Shown here piece after piece: positions 22,254 through 31,846 of a stretch of 64,000 nt of DNA. How positions within the stretch are numbered: the stretch's first letter is position 1; every line of letters starts with the position of its first letter. Source of the DNA: Alopecurus myosuroides (lineage: Eukaryota; Streptophyta; Magnoliopsida; Poales; Poaceae); the NCBI GenBank assembly GCA_028641055.1, contig JAPCYS010001888.1, forward strand, positions 1 to 64,000. Reading direction: 5' to 3'. The notes beneath the pieces were generated by a model. The model saw nothing but the letters and a program-made list of their open reading frames with translations, did not search any database and was not told the DNA's origin. The translations under genes were made by a program, and so were the position numbers.

Positions 22254-22520
22254 TGTTACCGAGTTGGAGTTTGATTCACCCTTGCCGACCTAGTTTGGTC
22301 AGGACTACCTTTAGATACCTCGTGTCAGCCTCCGTTCGGGATAAACCACTCATCATAAATCGGGCACGTGTAGTAACCTCACCCGAAATAGTGAAGTATT
22401 GCTGGCCAGCGTCTGTGTTTTTTCTCTTCCTTGTTGGAAGGGTATTTCACGTTAAAATTCGGTGTCCCCGTTGGTTTTGATCTTGCTTACTTTATCATTG
22501 TTCTGGTATTGCGTGTAACA
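22254..22520 (+). repeat. copia 5' LTR, 267 bp
   Basis: The stretch starts TGTTACC and ends GTAACA, a short inverted terminus, and is followed at once by a primer-binding site and a gag frame. It was delimited by these signals because no second LTR of this family is in the window. Confidence 0.65.
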
Positions 22521-22533
22521 AGTGTATCAGAGC
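22521..22533 (+). promoter_or_regulatory. copia primer-binding site (tRNA-iMet)
   Basis: AGTGTATCAGAGC directly follows the LTR end and matches the 3' end complement of initiator tRNA-Met (TGGTATCAGAGC) except at the first bases. It would prime minus-strand DNA synthesis in the active element. Confidence 0.75.
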
Positions 22534-22557
22534 ACTGTTTCATATTAGGGTTTCGAG

Positions 22558-23148
22558 ATGGCATCGATGAAGTTTCATCTACCGTTACTGGACTACAAGA
22601 CGAGGTTTTCTCCGTGGCAAATCAAGATGTGTGCAGTTCTATCGCAAACATCAGAACCCGACGAGGCGCTGGATGCGTTCTGGAATAAGGAAGCGAGCAA
22701 GTAAACTTTCGAGGAGAAGCGCAAAGATCGTAAGGGTTTGTCGTTGATTCAACTTCATCTATCTAATGATATCTTGCAATAGGTGCTGCAGGAGAAATCC
22801 ACAGCAGCGTTGTGGGTCAATCTGTAATCTATCTGCATGTCAACGGATCTAACCAGCAAGATGCACGTAAAGATGAAGTTGTTCTCTCTCAAGATGCAAG
22901 ATGTTGGTTCAGTGATAAATCACTTGTCGATCTTTAAGGAGACCGTGGTCGACCTAGTGCCGATGGAGGTAAAATATGAGGATGAAGATTTATCTCTTTT
23001 GTTGTTATGTTCGCTGCCTAGATTTTTTACAAACCTGCGGGATACCATACTATTAAGCCGCGATGAACTAATCCTTGCGGAAGTTTGTGAGACCCTGCAG
23101 ACCAGGGAAAAGAAGAAAGTTATGGTGCAGTCTAACGCATCGTTTTAA
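22558..23148 (+). pseudogene. copia gag remnant (UBN2-type)
   Basis: Gag forms the particle that packages element RNA. A frame from ATG 22558 begins MASMKFHLPLLDYKTRFSPW, the usual copia gag opening with its conserved Trp. It continues with EALDAFWNKEASK, FEEKRKDRKGLSLIQLHLS and the LTSKMHVKMKLFSLKM block, ending around the conserved AEVCETLQTREKKK motif. In-frame stops near 22702, 22781 and 22828 inactivate it, and the frame ends at 23146-23148 before any zinc knuckle. Pol and the 3' LTR are absent, so the element is truncated at an A-run near 23149. Confidence 0.85.
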
Positions 23149-24326
23149 AAAAAAACACGGAATATAGCTCTATATTTGGAATTTATAATGTTGTTTGTGT
23201 TTCGTCAATATAGGCTGGCCATAAATTTCTGACAAGACAATTTGGTACTTGCCTTGGAGGCAATGAATGATGGTGATGGAGGGCACACTCTGGCTGATGG
23301 AAACGTTGCTATAGTTGTGCCTCATTGAATCCTTCTTAACGCAATGGGGAAACAACGTTTAGAATAGTAAAGATTTTTACTTTGTGACAACACTTACGAT
23401 GTTTGTTGCAACTTTACCATCTAAGGCTCATCTAGTTATTCCGTCATTGTTTTGGAGTATCTTAGATATAATATATGAACACACTCAAAACGAAAAATTA
23501 TGACATATAACTCCGTACGGCAGCAAATGAGACGTGGGTGTAGCTACACCCGGTAGTAGAAACCATTTTCCCTATATATATATAATTCTTTTTTCAAAAT
23601 GGGTAGAAAATCTATCCTTTGAATCCATAGATACAGACCGCTTTTATTTAAAAGTAACATTCACACGCAACAAAAGGGTTCCGCAACGTGACATATCACG
23701 GATGCTACAGTATCGAAACATGAATCGACCATTAAAACAGGGAAAAAAAATCGACTAAACAACTTGTACATGATTAGCATGGCGCGAGGCATCCCTGCTG
23801 AAAGTATCCCGAGCGACCATCAGCAGCCATGTATACCCTATATTAAATGGATTCTGATGATCCCGCGGGAGAAGGTAAGCTCGTGACACAATCTAATGTG
23901 TAGCCATGTGAAAGACCTGAATGAATATCTCCGATCTGCCACACCTGCTCCATTAGTGTTGCATCAGCTCACCGGAACACTTTGCAAAGTAAAAACACGT
24001 TATCTTTTCACTAGTTATGTTGAAAATTATCATCCATTTCTCTAGCACCTCCACAAATTTTAATTTCAGTATTGTTCCAATAACCTCGAGAGTTGAATAT
24101 TTGACTCCGCTATGTACTAATTAATTTAGGAAACACTACAAATATGGAAAAATGCGTGTAGGTGTGAAATCAAAATCATACTATGTGAGGAAGACTGAAC
24201 ATAATTAAACTAGTCAAATCATGTGCGACGTTTCATCTCGATGGAACATGCAGATTGTTGAATTTCCGGTCTCACTGAGCCAGCTTAGGCCAAGGCTCCA
24301 TCTAGCTCAACAACTGACAGCACAAG
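23149..24326. other. no gene recognised
   Basis: AT-rich, no transposon ends or coding signal identified. A GTGTAGCTACACCC palindrome at about 23537-23550 is the only notable short motif. Confidence 0.4.
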
Positions 24327-24329
24327 CTA

Positions 24330-25416
24330 CACTAGTGGAAACAGGGGCATTAGTCCCGGTTCGTAGGCCCCATTTGTCCCGCTTGTGCAACCGGGACGGG
24401 GCATCCGGGACAAATACCCCTCCCCTTTGGTCCCGGTTGTGCCAGGACCCGGGACAAATGGGGCTGACCACGTGGCCCGTGCGATGGATCCTGGCCAGGG
24501 CTATTAGTCCCGGTTCGCAATACGACCCGGGATGCATGCCCCTTCTGCCGCGGCAGGGCTTTTTCCCTTTTCTCTGCCGCGGCAGAAATTTACAATTTTC
24601 GTTTTTTTGGCCCCCAGACCTCCGGGCGGGCCCTCCCCGGACCTCGAGAAGAGAGGAGTCTCGGTGGACCCTCCACAGAGCTCCCGGATCGCACGAGTGA
24701 ATAAATATATAAATCAGAATAAGAAACACTTATATTACGGAAGCAAAGTATATCGAGCATATTACATGACCGATGGAGTGTAATACAAAATCAAACTAAG
24801 TTCCAATCGGACGCAAAGTACTCTCCATTTACGTTTAAGACCTCTGCATCTAAGAAGCCCGCAATTTCCTCCTGAATTGCTCGTATGCGGTCCCTTGGTA
24901 GAAGACCGTCCCGAAGCCGTTCGATCTAATATAAAGAAGAGTGGTCAATATAGATAGTAACTAAAATAGATAGCAATAAGATGAATTGACGACTAACGTA
25001 CATGAAGTTGCTTTAAATTTCTGCCCGTGGGAGATGTCGTCTGACGAATGAACTCGCAAACGTAGTATCCACACAAGTTATTCCCGTCTCCTTGTTGCAA
25101 GCACTTTACGAGAAGATTGTTTCAATCAAAATAATAATTTGTTGGTCCGTGGCTAGGTATTGGTCCCGGGTCGTGCCACAAACCGGGACCAATGCCCATG
25201 CGCGTGCCACGTGGCATGTGGCTAGGTATTGGTCCCGGGTCGTGCCACAAACCGGGACCAATGTCTCCCCACGAACCGGGACAAATGCCCCCAGGTGGTT
25301 TCTGCTGCCTGGGGCAATCGAACCGGGACCAATGCATATCTTTGGTCCCGGGTTTTTGTGCAACCGGGACAGATGCCCCCAGGCCCCCTGGACGAAAGGG
25401 GTTGTTTCCACTAGTG
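24330..25416. mobile_element. CACTA transposon derivative, 1,087 bp
   Basis: The ends CACTAGTGGAAACA and TGTTTCCACTAGTG are perfect 14-bp inverted repeats, flanked by the 3-bp duplication CTA (24327-24329 and 25417-25419). Subterminal repeats of CCCGGTTCG/AACCGGGAC type lie at both ends (24350-24530; 25160-25370). Unlike many small CACTA derivatives it keeps a recognisable piece of the autonomous element's coding region (see the C48 fragment). It is an internal deletion derivative that would need transposase in trans. Confidence 0.93.
24791..25110 (-). pseudogene. CACTA-encoded C48 (Ulp1-like) cysteine protease C-terminus, two exons
   Basis: Exon 1 (about 25110-25002) translates to a GNNLCGYYVCEFIRQTTS stretch, the catalytic-Cys region typical of the C48 peptidase-like domain found in plant CACTA proteins, then a NLKQLHV tail. 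A GT donor at 25001-25000 and an AG acceptor at 24927-24926 (TATATTAG) bound a 74-nt intron. Exon 2 (24925-24791) continues ERLRDGLLPRDRIRAIQEE, then FLDAEVLN, and stops at TGA 24793-24791. The catalytic His and Asp regions upstream have been deleted, so it cannot be an active protease. Splice sites are inferred from sequence only. Confidence 0.8.
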
Positions 25417-25419
25417 CTA

Positions 25420-26003
25420 GTTGGCTCAACGACACAGAGAGCTAGCCATTGGAGGGCCTATTTAGCAACCCAGCAACTCTTGGCGGCACAGCATTTTCGT
25501 CTATGTTGCCTCCTATGTAGTATTGCATGGGTTCCGGTCCGATCCAGCGGGGACTGGCTCGAAACGGCCAGCTTCCCTCAGCTCATTCCTGATCTTAGTC
25601 GAGCTGTACTCCAACCGAGCAATGCGGATTTCAGGACCAACCAAAAAATTTTAGGCCGCCATGCATGTTTTAGTGTTGTAACGGGGTTCGTCGGTTCCTG
25701 GTTGCCTCCCAAGCCTATTTAGATAGATATGAAGGATATACCAGGAGTCATGGGAGAGGAACAACATGTTGAGTATACAGTTGTTGCTTGCTACTTCCCA
25801 CACAAACTAACACTAGCCCTTTGCAATATATAGTGGGAAATGACTGCTTCTCTTCCATTAATTTCATGCCAACCAATATTTCTTTAAACAACCTATGCAC
25901 GTACTGGGCGATGCCCTGTAGCTGGTTAGTTAGAGGCAATTAGAGAACCTGTGACCTATTCATATGTGCATTCTTTTAATACTTCCACTGACAAGTGAAG
26001 CAC
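25420..26003. other. no gene recognised
   Basis: Mixed sequence between the CACTA element and the copia target site. The open frames on both strands have no recognisable domains. Confidence 0.4.
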
Positions 26004-26008
26004 ATACG

Positions 26009-26207
26009 TATAAAACTATGAGATTGGATTGGTTCGGTGTATCCCTCTCGGGTTGCCTGGCTTCTCATTATATAGCCACGAAGGGCATCATAACAGATTT
26101 ACATATTGACAAGTTAAACCGTGTACGGCCTCTAACTATCTTATCTACACAACTTGGACTACAAGTTAAGTTTAAACATGTTGTACATATCTGCAACTCT
26201 TCTAACA
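26009..26207 (-). repeat. copia 3' LTR
   Basis: 199 bp, starting TGTTAG on the minus strand and ending in TTTTATA rather than the canonical CA. Both LTRs share this ending, and the target duplication fixes the boundary, so the non-canonical end is real for this copy. Confidence 0.95.
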
Positions 26208-26219
26208 CTCTCCCTCAAA
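26208..26219 (-). promoter_or_regulatory. polypurine tract
   Basis: On the minus strand TTTGAGGGAGAG abuts the 3' LTR start. It is the expected plus-strand primer for reverse transcription. Confidence 0.85.
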
Positions 26220-28281
26220 CATAGCTTATCAAATTCAGATGTTGTTTGAAGTTCTCGAGTTGCTTCATAGGAAGGGGTTTAGTAAAACCATCAGCCACCG
26301 TATCTCCAGAAGGAATGAACCTCACATCCAACATTTTGTTTGCAACACGCTCTCAAACAAAATGAAAGTCCACCTCGATGTGCTTGGTTCTTGCATGAAA
26401 CACTGGATTAGCTGATAAATATGTTGCACCAAGGTTATCACACCACAAACATGCTACCTTGGGCTGTGGTACACCTATCTCTCTCAGAATGGACTGTACC
26501 AAAATAACTTCTGCTCTGGCATTAGCCAGAGACTTATATTCAGCTTCCGTACTAGAGCGAGAAACTGTTGGTTGCTTCCTAGCACTCCACGATATCAAAT
26601 TGGGACCAAAGAAAACAGCAAACCCACCTGTAGAACGACGATCATCTGAACATCCAGCCCAGTCTGCATCTGAAAATGCACTCACAAGCAAGGAAGATGA
26701 TCCGTGAATAGACATATCGAGGTGTATAGTATGTTTCAAATATCTGATAATCCTTTTCACTGCCATCCAATGCACATCAGTTGGCACATGCAAATATTGA
26801 CACACCTTATTCACTGAATAGGAAATATCTGGCCGAGTCATAGTAAGGTTTTGATGTGCACCAACCACACTTCTATACTTGGTAATGTCTTCGGTTTGAA
26901 GTAGTACTCCTTCATGTGCTGAAAGTTCCTCCGAAGATGACATGGGAGCCGTGACTCCCTTACAAATACTCATGCCCACCTTCTTGAGCAAATCTACAGT
27001 ATACCTCCCTTGCGAAAGACTAATACCATCTGTGGACTTCTTCACTTCTATCCCCAAGAAACAATGCAAGTCCCCCAAATCTTTCAAAGCAAAGTCACCT
27101 CATAGTTGATGAAGCAATTTTTCAACGGCCAATGAAGTGGAGCTTGCCACTATAATGTCATCAACGTACACAAGAACAAACATGACCACATCTGGTTTGG
27201 CCAAGAAAAATAAAGAGGTATCGGATTTAGAGGGAGTGAAACCAATTTGCTGAAGTTTGTAATTAACCTTGAATACCACGCTCTCGGAACCTGTTTTCAA
27301 TCCATACAAAGCCTTATCAAGCTTGCAAACCAAACCTTGTCCCTTATCAAACCAAGGTGGTTGCCTCATAAAAACCTCTTCTTCCATAACGCCATGCAAA
27401 AACGCATTATGTACATCGAGTTGCCGAAGTGTCCATCCTCGAGAAACAGCAATAGACAACACAAGCCTAACAGTTGCCATTTTCACCACGGGACTGAAAG
27501 TGTCCTCGTAGTCAATCCCATAACACTGCTTGAATCCCTTTGCCATTAACCGACCCTTGTAACGATCAATAGTGCCATCTGATTTCCTCTTTATCTTGTA
27601 CACCCACTTGAAATCAATTATATTTTTGCCCTCCTTTGCTGGTACAAGATGTCATGTGTCATTTCTCACAAGAGCAAGGTACTCCTCATTCATTGCATTC
27701 TTCCAATCAGGATGCTGAAAAGCTTATGCAATATTTTCTGGTTCACCAGTCTCACAGAAATTCGCATATTGAATCATGCCTTCAAACAATTTTTTTGGTT
27801 TCACAATTCTTTTTTGCAGCCTGGTTACGGCTCGAATCGGCACAGAAAATCCCGGCTCCACAACCGGTGTGGATTCTCCTGACGCAACCGCAGACCCGTG
27901 TGACCCTGTTGGATCCCTCTGCGCTCCGTTGTGCGATCCGCTGTGCTGGCCAGACCCGTGTGGCCCTGTCGCAAAGGGCGAATTAGCCACAGAAGATCCC
28001 TCTTCGCTGGCGCTGGCGGAGACAGATCCGCGCGTGCGCTCCGTGCTGGTCCCGCCAGGCTCATCCGCCGATGTCGCCGCATGACCTAATGGAGAGGGAG
28101 GATCGGGAACTGATCCCGATGGCGATGCTGTCGGGGATCTGGAAGTCGATCCCGAGGCGGATCTGGCAGGAGAATCAGCCTCGCTGGCTGTTCCCGTGGT
28201 ATTCGCTCCGTGCACCCCATCCTGTGTACCAGAAAAACTTCCAGAGGCAGAATCAGCAGAATTAGCTGGATCATTAGTCAA
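26215..28281 (-). pseudogene. copia pol: linker, reverse transcriptase and RNase H
   Basis: One minus-strand frame runs from the linker (28281) to the terminal stop at 26215-26217 without frameshifts. The linker is Ser/Gly/Thr-rich and ends in a RLQKRIVKPKK motif. RT shows [19 protein letters not shown], the [10 protein letters not shown] block, and YVDD at about 27158-27169; the usual KQAPR motif is altered to KTGSES. RNase H shows [27 protein letters not shown] and LWCDN. Nonsense codons interrupt at 27724-27726, 27652-27654, 27100-27102 and 26353-26355. The last two have CGA to TGA form, as expected from deamination of methylated CpG. The polyprotein is inactive. Confidence 0.93.
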
Positions 28282-28901
28282 AAAACATCTATTAAATCTC
28301 CCCCTTGATCAAAACGTGTAGGAGGTAGAAGATCTGTGGGTAGAAGGAGTATTTCCGCGCGGAGACGTGCTCCTGCATTAGAATGCAATTCGGCGAAAGG
28401 AAAGACATTTTCGTCGAAAACTACATCTCTAGAAATATAAACTCGCCCACTGGATATGTCAATACATTTGTCTCCTTTGTGCAAATTGCTTTAACCTAGA
28501 AAGGCACACCGTGTGGATCAGAATTCAAGCTTCCGAGAATTATATGGACGCAAATTGGGCCAACATGCACACCCGAAAATACGAAGAAAGGAGTATTCGG
28601 GTTTTCTTTTAAAGAGTCTTCTAGAGGGTGTTTCATGACCTTACTAGGAACACGGTTTATGTGGAAAGTAGCGGTGAAAAATGCCTCATCCCAAAACTTG
28701 AGGGGCATGCTTGCATGAGCTAATAGAGACAACCCTACTTCCACAATGTGACGATATTTTTGTTCTGCTCACCCATTTTGTTGGTGTGTGTGGGGACAAG
28801 ACACATGATGTTCTATGCCAATTCGTTGAAAGAAAGAATTGAGCTTTTGATATTCTCCTCCCCAATCAGATTTATTCTTGAGAAGATAGATCCATGTAAA
28901 C
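27963..28901 (-). repeat. internal duplication within the copia element, copy 1
   Basis: Nearly identical to 28992-29937 (offset 1,029 at the left end and 1,036 at the right). It carries the integrase C-terminal region and most of the integrase-RT linker. This copy joins in frame to the RT. Together the two copies make the element about 1 kb longer than the ancestral structure. Confidence 0.93.
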
Positions 28902-28923
28902 ATCAGATTTATTCATCAACGAA

Positions 28924-28994
28924 GCGCAGAGGGATCCAACAGGGTCACACGGGTCTGCGGTTGCGTCAGGAGAATCCACACCGGTTGTGGAGCC
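28924..28994 (+). repeat. 71-bp inverted segment at the duplication junction
   Basis: These 71 bases are the exact reverse complement of 27854-27924 in the same element's linker. They lie between the two direct copies, preceded by 22 bases (28902-28923) patched from two other places in the element. Confidence 0.93.
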
Positions 28995-29937
28995 CTGTCG
29001 CAAAGGGCGAATTAGCCACAAAAGATCCCTCTTCGCTGGCGCTGGCGGAGACAGATCCGCGCGTGCGCTCCGTGCTGGTCCCGCCAGGCTCATCCGCCGA
29101 TGTCGCCGCATGACCTAATGGAGAGGGAGGATCGGGAACTGATCCCGATGGCGATGCTGTCGGGGATCTGGAAGTCGATCCCGAGGCGGATCTGGCAGGA
29201 GAATCAGCCTCGCTGGCTGTTCCCGTGGTATTCGCTCCGTGCACCCCATCCTGTGTACCAGAAAAACTTCCAGAGGCAGAATCAGCAGAATTAGCTGGAT
29301 CATTAGTCAAAAAACATCTATTAAATCTCCCCCTTGATCAAAACGTGTAGGAGGTAGAAGATCTGTGGGTAGAAGGAGTATTTCCGCACGGAGACGTGCT
29401 CCTGCATTAGAATGCAATTCGGCGAAAGGAAAGACATTTTCGTCGAAAACTACATCTCTAGAAATATAAACTCGCCCACTGGATATGTCAATACATTTGT
29501 ATCCTTTGTGCAAATTGCTTTAACCTAGAAAGGCACACCGTGTGGATCAGAATTCAAGCTTCCGAGAATTATATGGACGGAAATTGGGCCAACATGCACA
29601 CCCGAAAATACGAAGAAAGGAGTATTCGGGTTTTCTTTTAAAGAGTCGTTCTAGAGGTGTTTCAAGATGTATGACCTTACTAGGAACACGGTTTATGTGG
29701 AAAGTAGCGGTGAAAAATGCCTCATCCCAAAACTTGAGGGGCATGCTTGCATGAGCTAATAGAGACAACCCTACTTCCACAATGTGACGATATTTTCGTT
29801 CTGCTGACCCATTTTGTTGGTGTGTGTGGGGACAAGACACATGATGTTCTATGCCAATTCGTTGAAAGAAAGAATTGAGCTTTTGATATTCTCCTCCCCA
29901 ATCAGATTTATTCTTGAGAAGATAGATCCATGTAAAC
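28992..29937 (-). repeat. internal duplication within the copia element, copy 2
   Basis: Partner of 27963-28901. It is continuous with the upstream integrase core and so is probably the original arrangement for that side. A few substitutions and small indels separate the copies. Confidence 0.93.
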
Positions 29938-30235
29938 TTGCTATAATCATCAACGAAGCTTAGATAATACTTGTTGCCTCCAACAGAAGCACAAGAAGGA
30001 CCCCACACATCTGTAAAAATGAGTTCTAAGGGAGAACTAGAGACACTACTAGACTTTGGATAGGGGAGTTGATGACTCTTCCCCTTTTGACATGCATCAA
30101 AAATAACATTATCTGATTATCCTTCGAAGAAGGAAGTTTATTTTGGCTAAGAACTCGTTGAACAATTTCAAATGAGGGATGCCCTAAACGCCTATGCCAT
30201 CGAGCAGTCGATGGTTTATTGACTCCAAAAGCTTA
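29547..30235 (-). pseudogene. copia integrase with internal deletion
   Basis: Integrase inserts the cDNA into the genome. The N-terminal HHCC region is visible (RWHRRLGHPSF at ~30200-30165; DACQKGK at ~30090), but a frameshift near 30115 separates its halves and the first zinc Cys codon is changed to Phe. The core keeps the first Asp (TDVWGP), the second Asp (DWGGEYQKL) and the Glu of SAERK. Between LLKNKS and DWGGEY about 25 residues normally present are missing, a deletion shared by both copies of the internal duplication. The GKRKPEYSFLRIFGC-like C-terminal region follows. It is not functional. Confidence 0.85.
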
Positions 30236-30757
30236 TTTGGTCGAGGAAGAAAGACTCGACGAAAAAGGATAAAGGCCACCACGAGATCTACCTTGAAGAA
30301 GTGTTTTCCTCGTGCCCTGTTCCTTGACAAGAAAAACATCGGGATGAATCTCAAGATATGCATTATTATCACATGCTAACTTGTGGGCAGAAACAAGACT
30401 TCTATTTGCATGAGGAGAACAAAGGATATTTTTTAGATGAAGTTGTTTATCACAAGGGGTAGAAATAACAACGTGACCAATATGACTGATGTCCATACCT
30501 GCTCCACTTGCAGTATGGATCTGCTCGTGGCCGTGGTACCTGTCCCGGGTGGTAAGATTCTCTAGCACCCCGGTGACATGATCAGACGCGCCAGTGTCGA
30601 GATACCAGTTGGTATCAACTCCGTAGGCGTGTGAGGAAGATCCATATGGCTTCTCCTTGCCATTAATCCTTGTTGAAGCGCTTCCAACACTAGAACGCCA
30701 AATGTCCATACTTGCCGCAGACTTGACACTGCGGGCGTGGGTTTTCGTTTGCATCAC
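30233..30757 (-). pseudogene. copia protease and zinc-knuckle region
   Basis: The copia protease active-site motif DTGASDHVT is at about 30598-30574 with the WYLDTG context, followed by the usual LSP/GAG-pre-integrase stretch (HLKNILCSPHANRSLVSAHKL). Upstream in another frame a CCHC knuckle (CQVCGKYGHLAF, stop, C) is seen at 30728-30687; a TAG stop at 30692-30690 falls inside it. Protease cleaves the polyprotein and the knuckle binds element RNA. Both are broken here. Confidence 0.85.
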
Positions 30758-30918
30758 CTGTTGTTGCCGCTCCCTCCGCGCCCTCCATCACCGCGTCCGC
30801 GGCCGCCACCGCGACCACCATGGTAACCAGAGCGACCTCCTCCTCGGGAGGCTAGATTTGCGGAGGCAATAATGCCACCCCCGCTGCCACCTCCACCTCC
30901 TAGTGCGCCTCCACTTCC

Positions 30919-31616
30919 TTAGCCGAAGACACCTGCGCCAGCTCCAGAAGACCCGCCGTTCTGTATATCAAGGCGAGTCTCAAAGTTCAGGAGGTGAGCA
31001 TATAATTCAGAAAGAGAGACCGTATCAGATCTTGTTGTCATGGACGTGACAAATGGATTCCACTCGGCATCAAGTCCAGCCAGGATGTATGCCGCCAGGT
31101 CGTCATCGTCCAACTTCTTCGCGGCCGACATCATTGCGTTGCCGAGGCTCCTCATCCGCGCCACGTACTCCTGGACGCGCATGTTTCCCTTCTGAGTGCT
31201 CGCGAGCTGCATACGGATCTGCATCACTTGCGCCCGCGATTGCGATGAAAACATCGCCGTCAGTGCCGCCCACACGTCGCGAGTGTGTTCCAGGGCGGAC
31301 ACTTTGATGAGAACCCCCCTTGACAGGGAGGAGAGCAGAAACCCAAGGACCTGCTGGTCCTGAGCCACCCACGCCATGTATGCAGGGTTGGGGATGGCCT
31401 TCTTCTCCTTCTCGCCCTTTGCGTTCGTCTCTTCAACCTCCAGGATCTCGGTCGGCTTCTCTGCCGTGCCTCCAGGAACCCCACGAGCTGCCGTTCCCGC
31501 AGGGGTGGCATGACCTGCGTCGTCGAGAGCGCGAAGTTGTCCCTGGCGAGCTTCTCTGTCACGGCTCCAGATTGCGGGGCAGAAGTTGCAGGGGCGAAGG
31601 ACGAGATGCTCGACAT
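30919..31616 (-). pseudogene. copia gag, frameshifted
   Basis: The start is taken as the ATG at 31616-31614, 27 nt inside the PBS-proximal ATG, because it opens the usual Ser/Ala-rich gag N-terminus with VTEKLARDNFAL. A single-base loss near 31469-31473 shifts the frame; the second frame continues TEILEVEETNAK, MAWVAQDQQVLGFLLSSL, then the UBN2 core (MFSSQSRAQVMQIRMQL, VQEYVARMRSLGN, LNFETRLD). A Gly-rich tail and a stop near 30919 end it. Particle-forming function is lost. Confidence 0.9.
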
Positions 31617-31630
31617 GGTGGAAGAAAGGG

Positions 31631-31642
31631 GCTCTGATACCA
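31631..31642 (-). promoter_or_regulatory. copia primer-binding site (tRNA-iMet)
   Basis: On the minus strand TGGTATCAGAGC lies immediately inside the 5' LTR. It is a perfect 12-base match to the initiator-Met tRNA 3' end complement. Confidence 0.95.
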
Positions 31643-31841
31643 TATAAAACTATGAGATTGGATTGGTTCGGCGTATCCCTCTCGGGTTGCCTGGCTTCTC
31701 ATTATATAGCCACGAAGGGCGTCATAACAGATTTACAGATTGATAAGTTGAACCGCGTACGGCCTCTAACTATCTTATCTACACAACTTGGACTACAAGT
31801 TAAGTTTAAACATTTTGTACATATCTGCAACTCTTCTAACA
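31643..31841 (-). repeat. copia 5' LTR
   Basis: 199 bp, about 96% identical by eye to 26009-26207, flanked by target duplication ATACG at 31842-31846. Confidence 0.95.
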
Positions 31842-31846
31842 ATACG

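Larger units (their letters stand above)
26009..31841 (-). mobile_element. full-length Ty1/copia retrotransposon, 5,833 bp, inactive
   Basis: Two 199-bp LTRs (26009-26207 and 31643-31841), the 5-bp target duplication ATACG (26004-26008 and 31842-31846), a primer-binding site against the right LTR and a polypurine tract against the left LTR define a complete minus-strand insertion. The domain order gag, zinc knuckle, protease, integrase, RT, RNase H is that of copia. The LTRs differ at about 7 of 199 sites by eye. The coding region carries a gag frameshift, several nonsense codons, an internal integrase deletion and a ~940-bp duplication with a small inverted insert. Confidence 0.97.
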
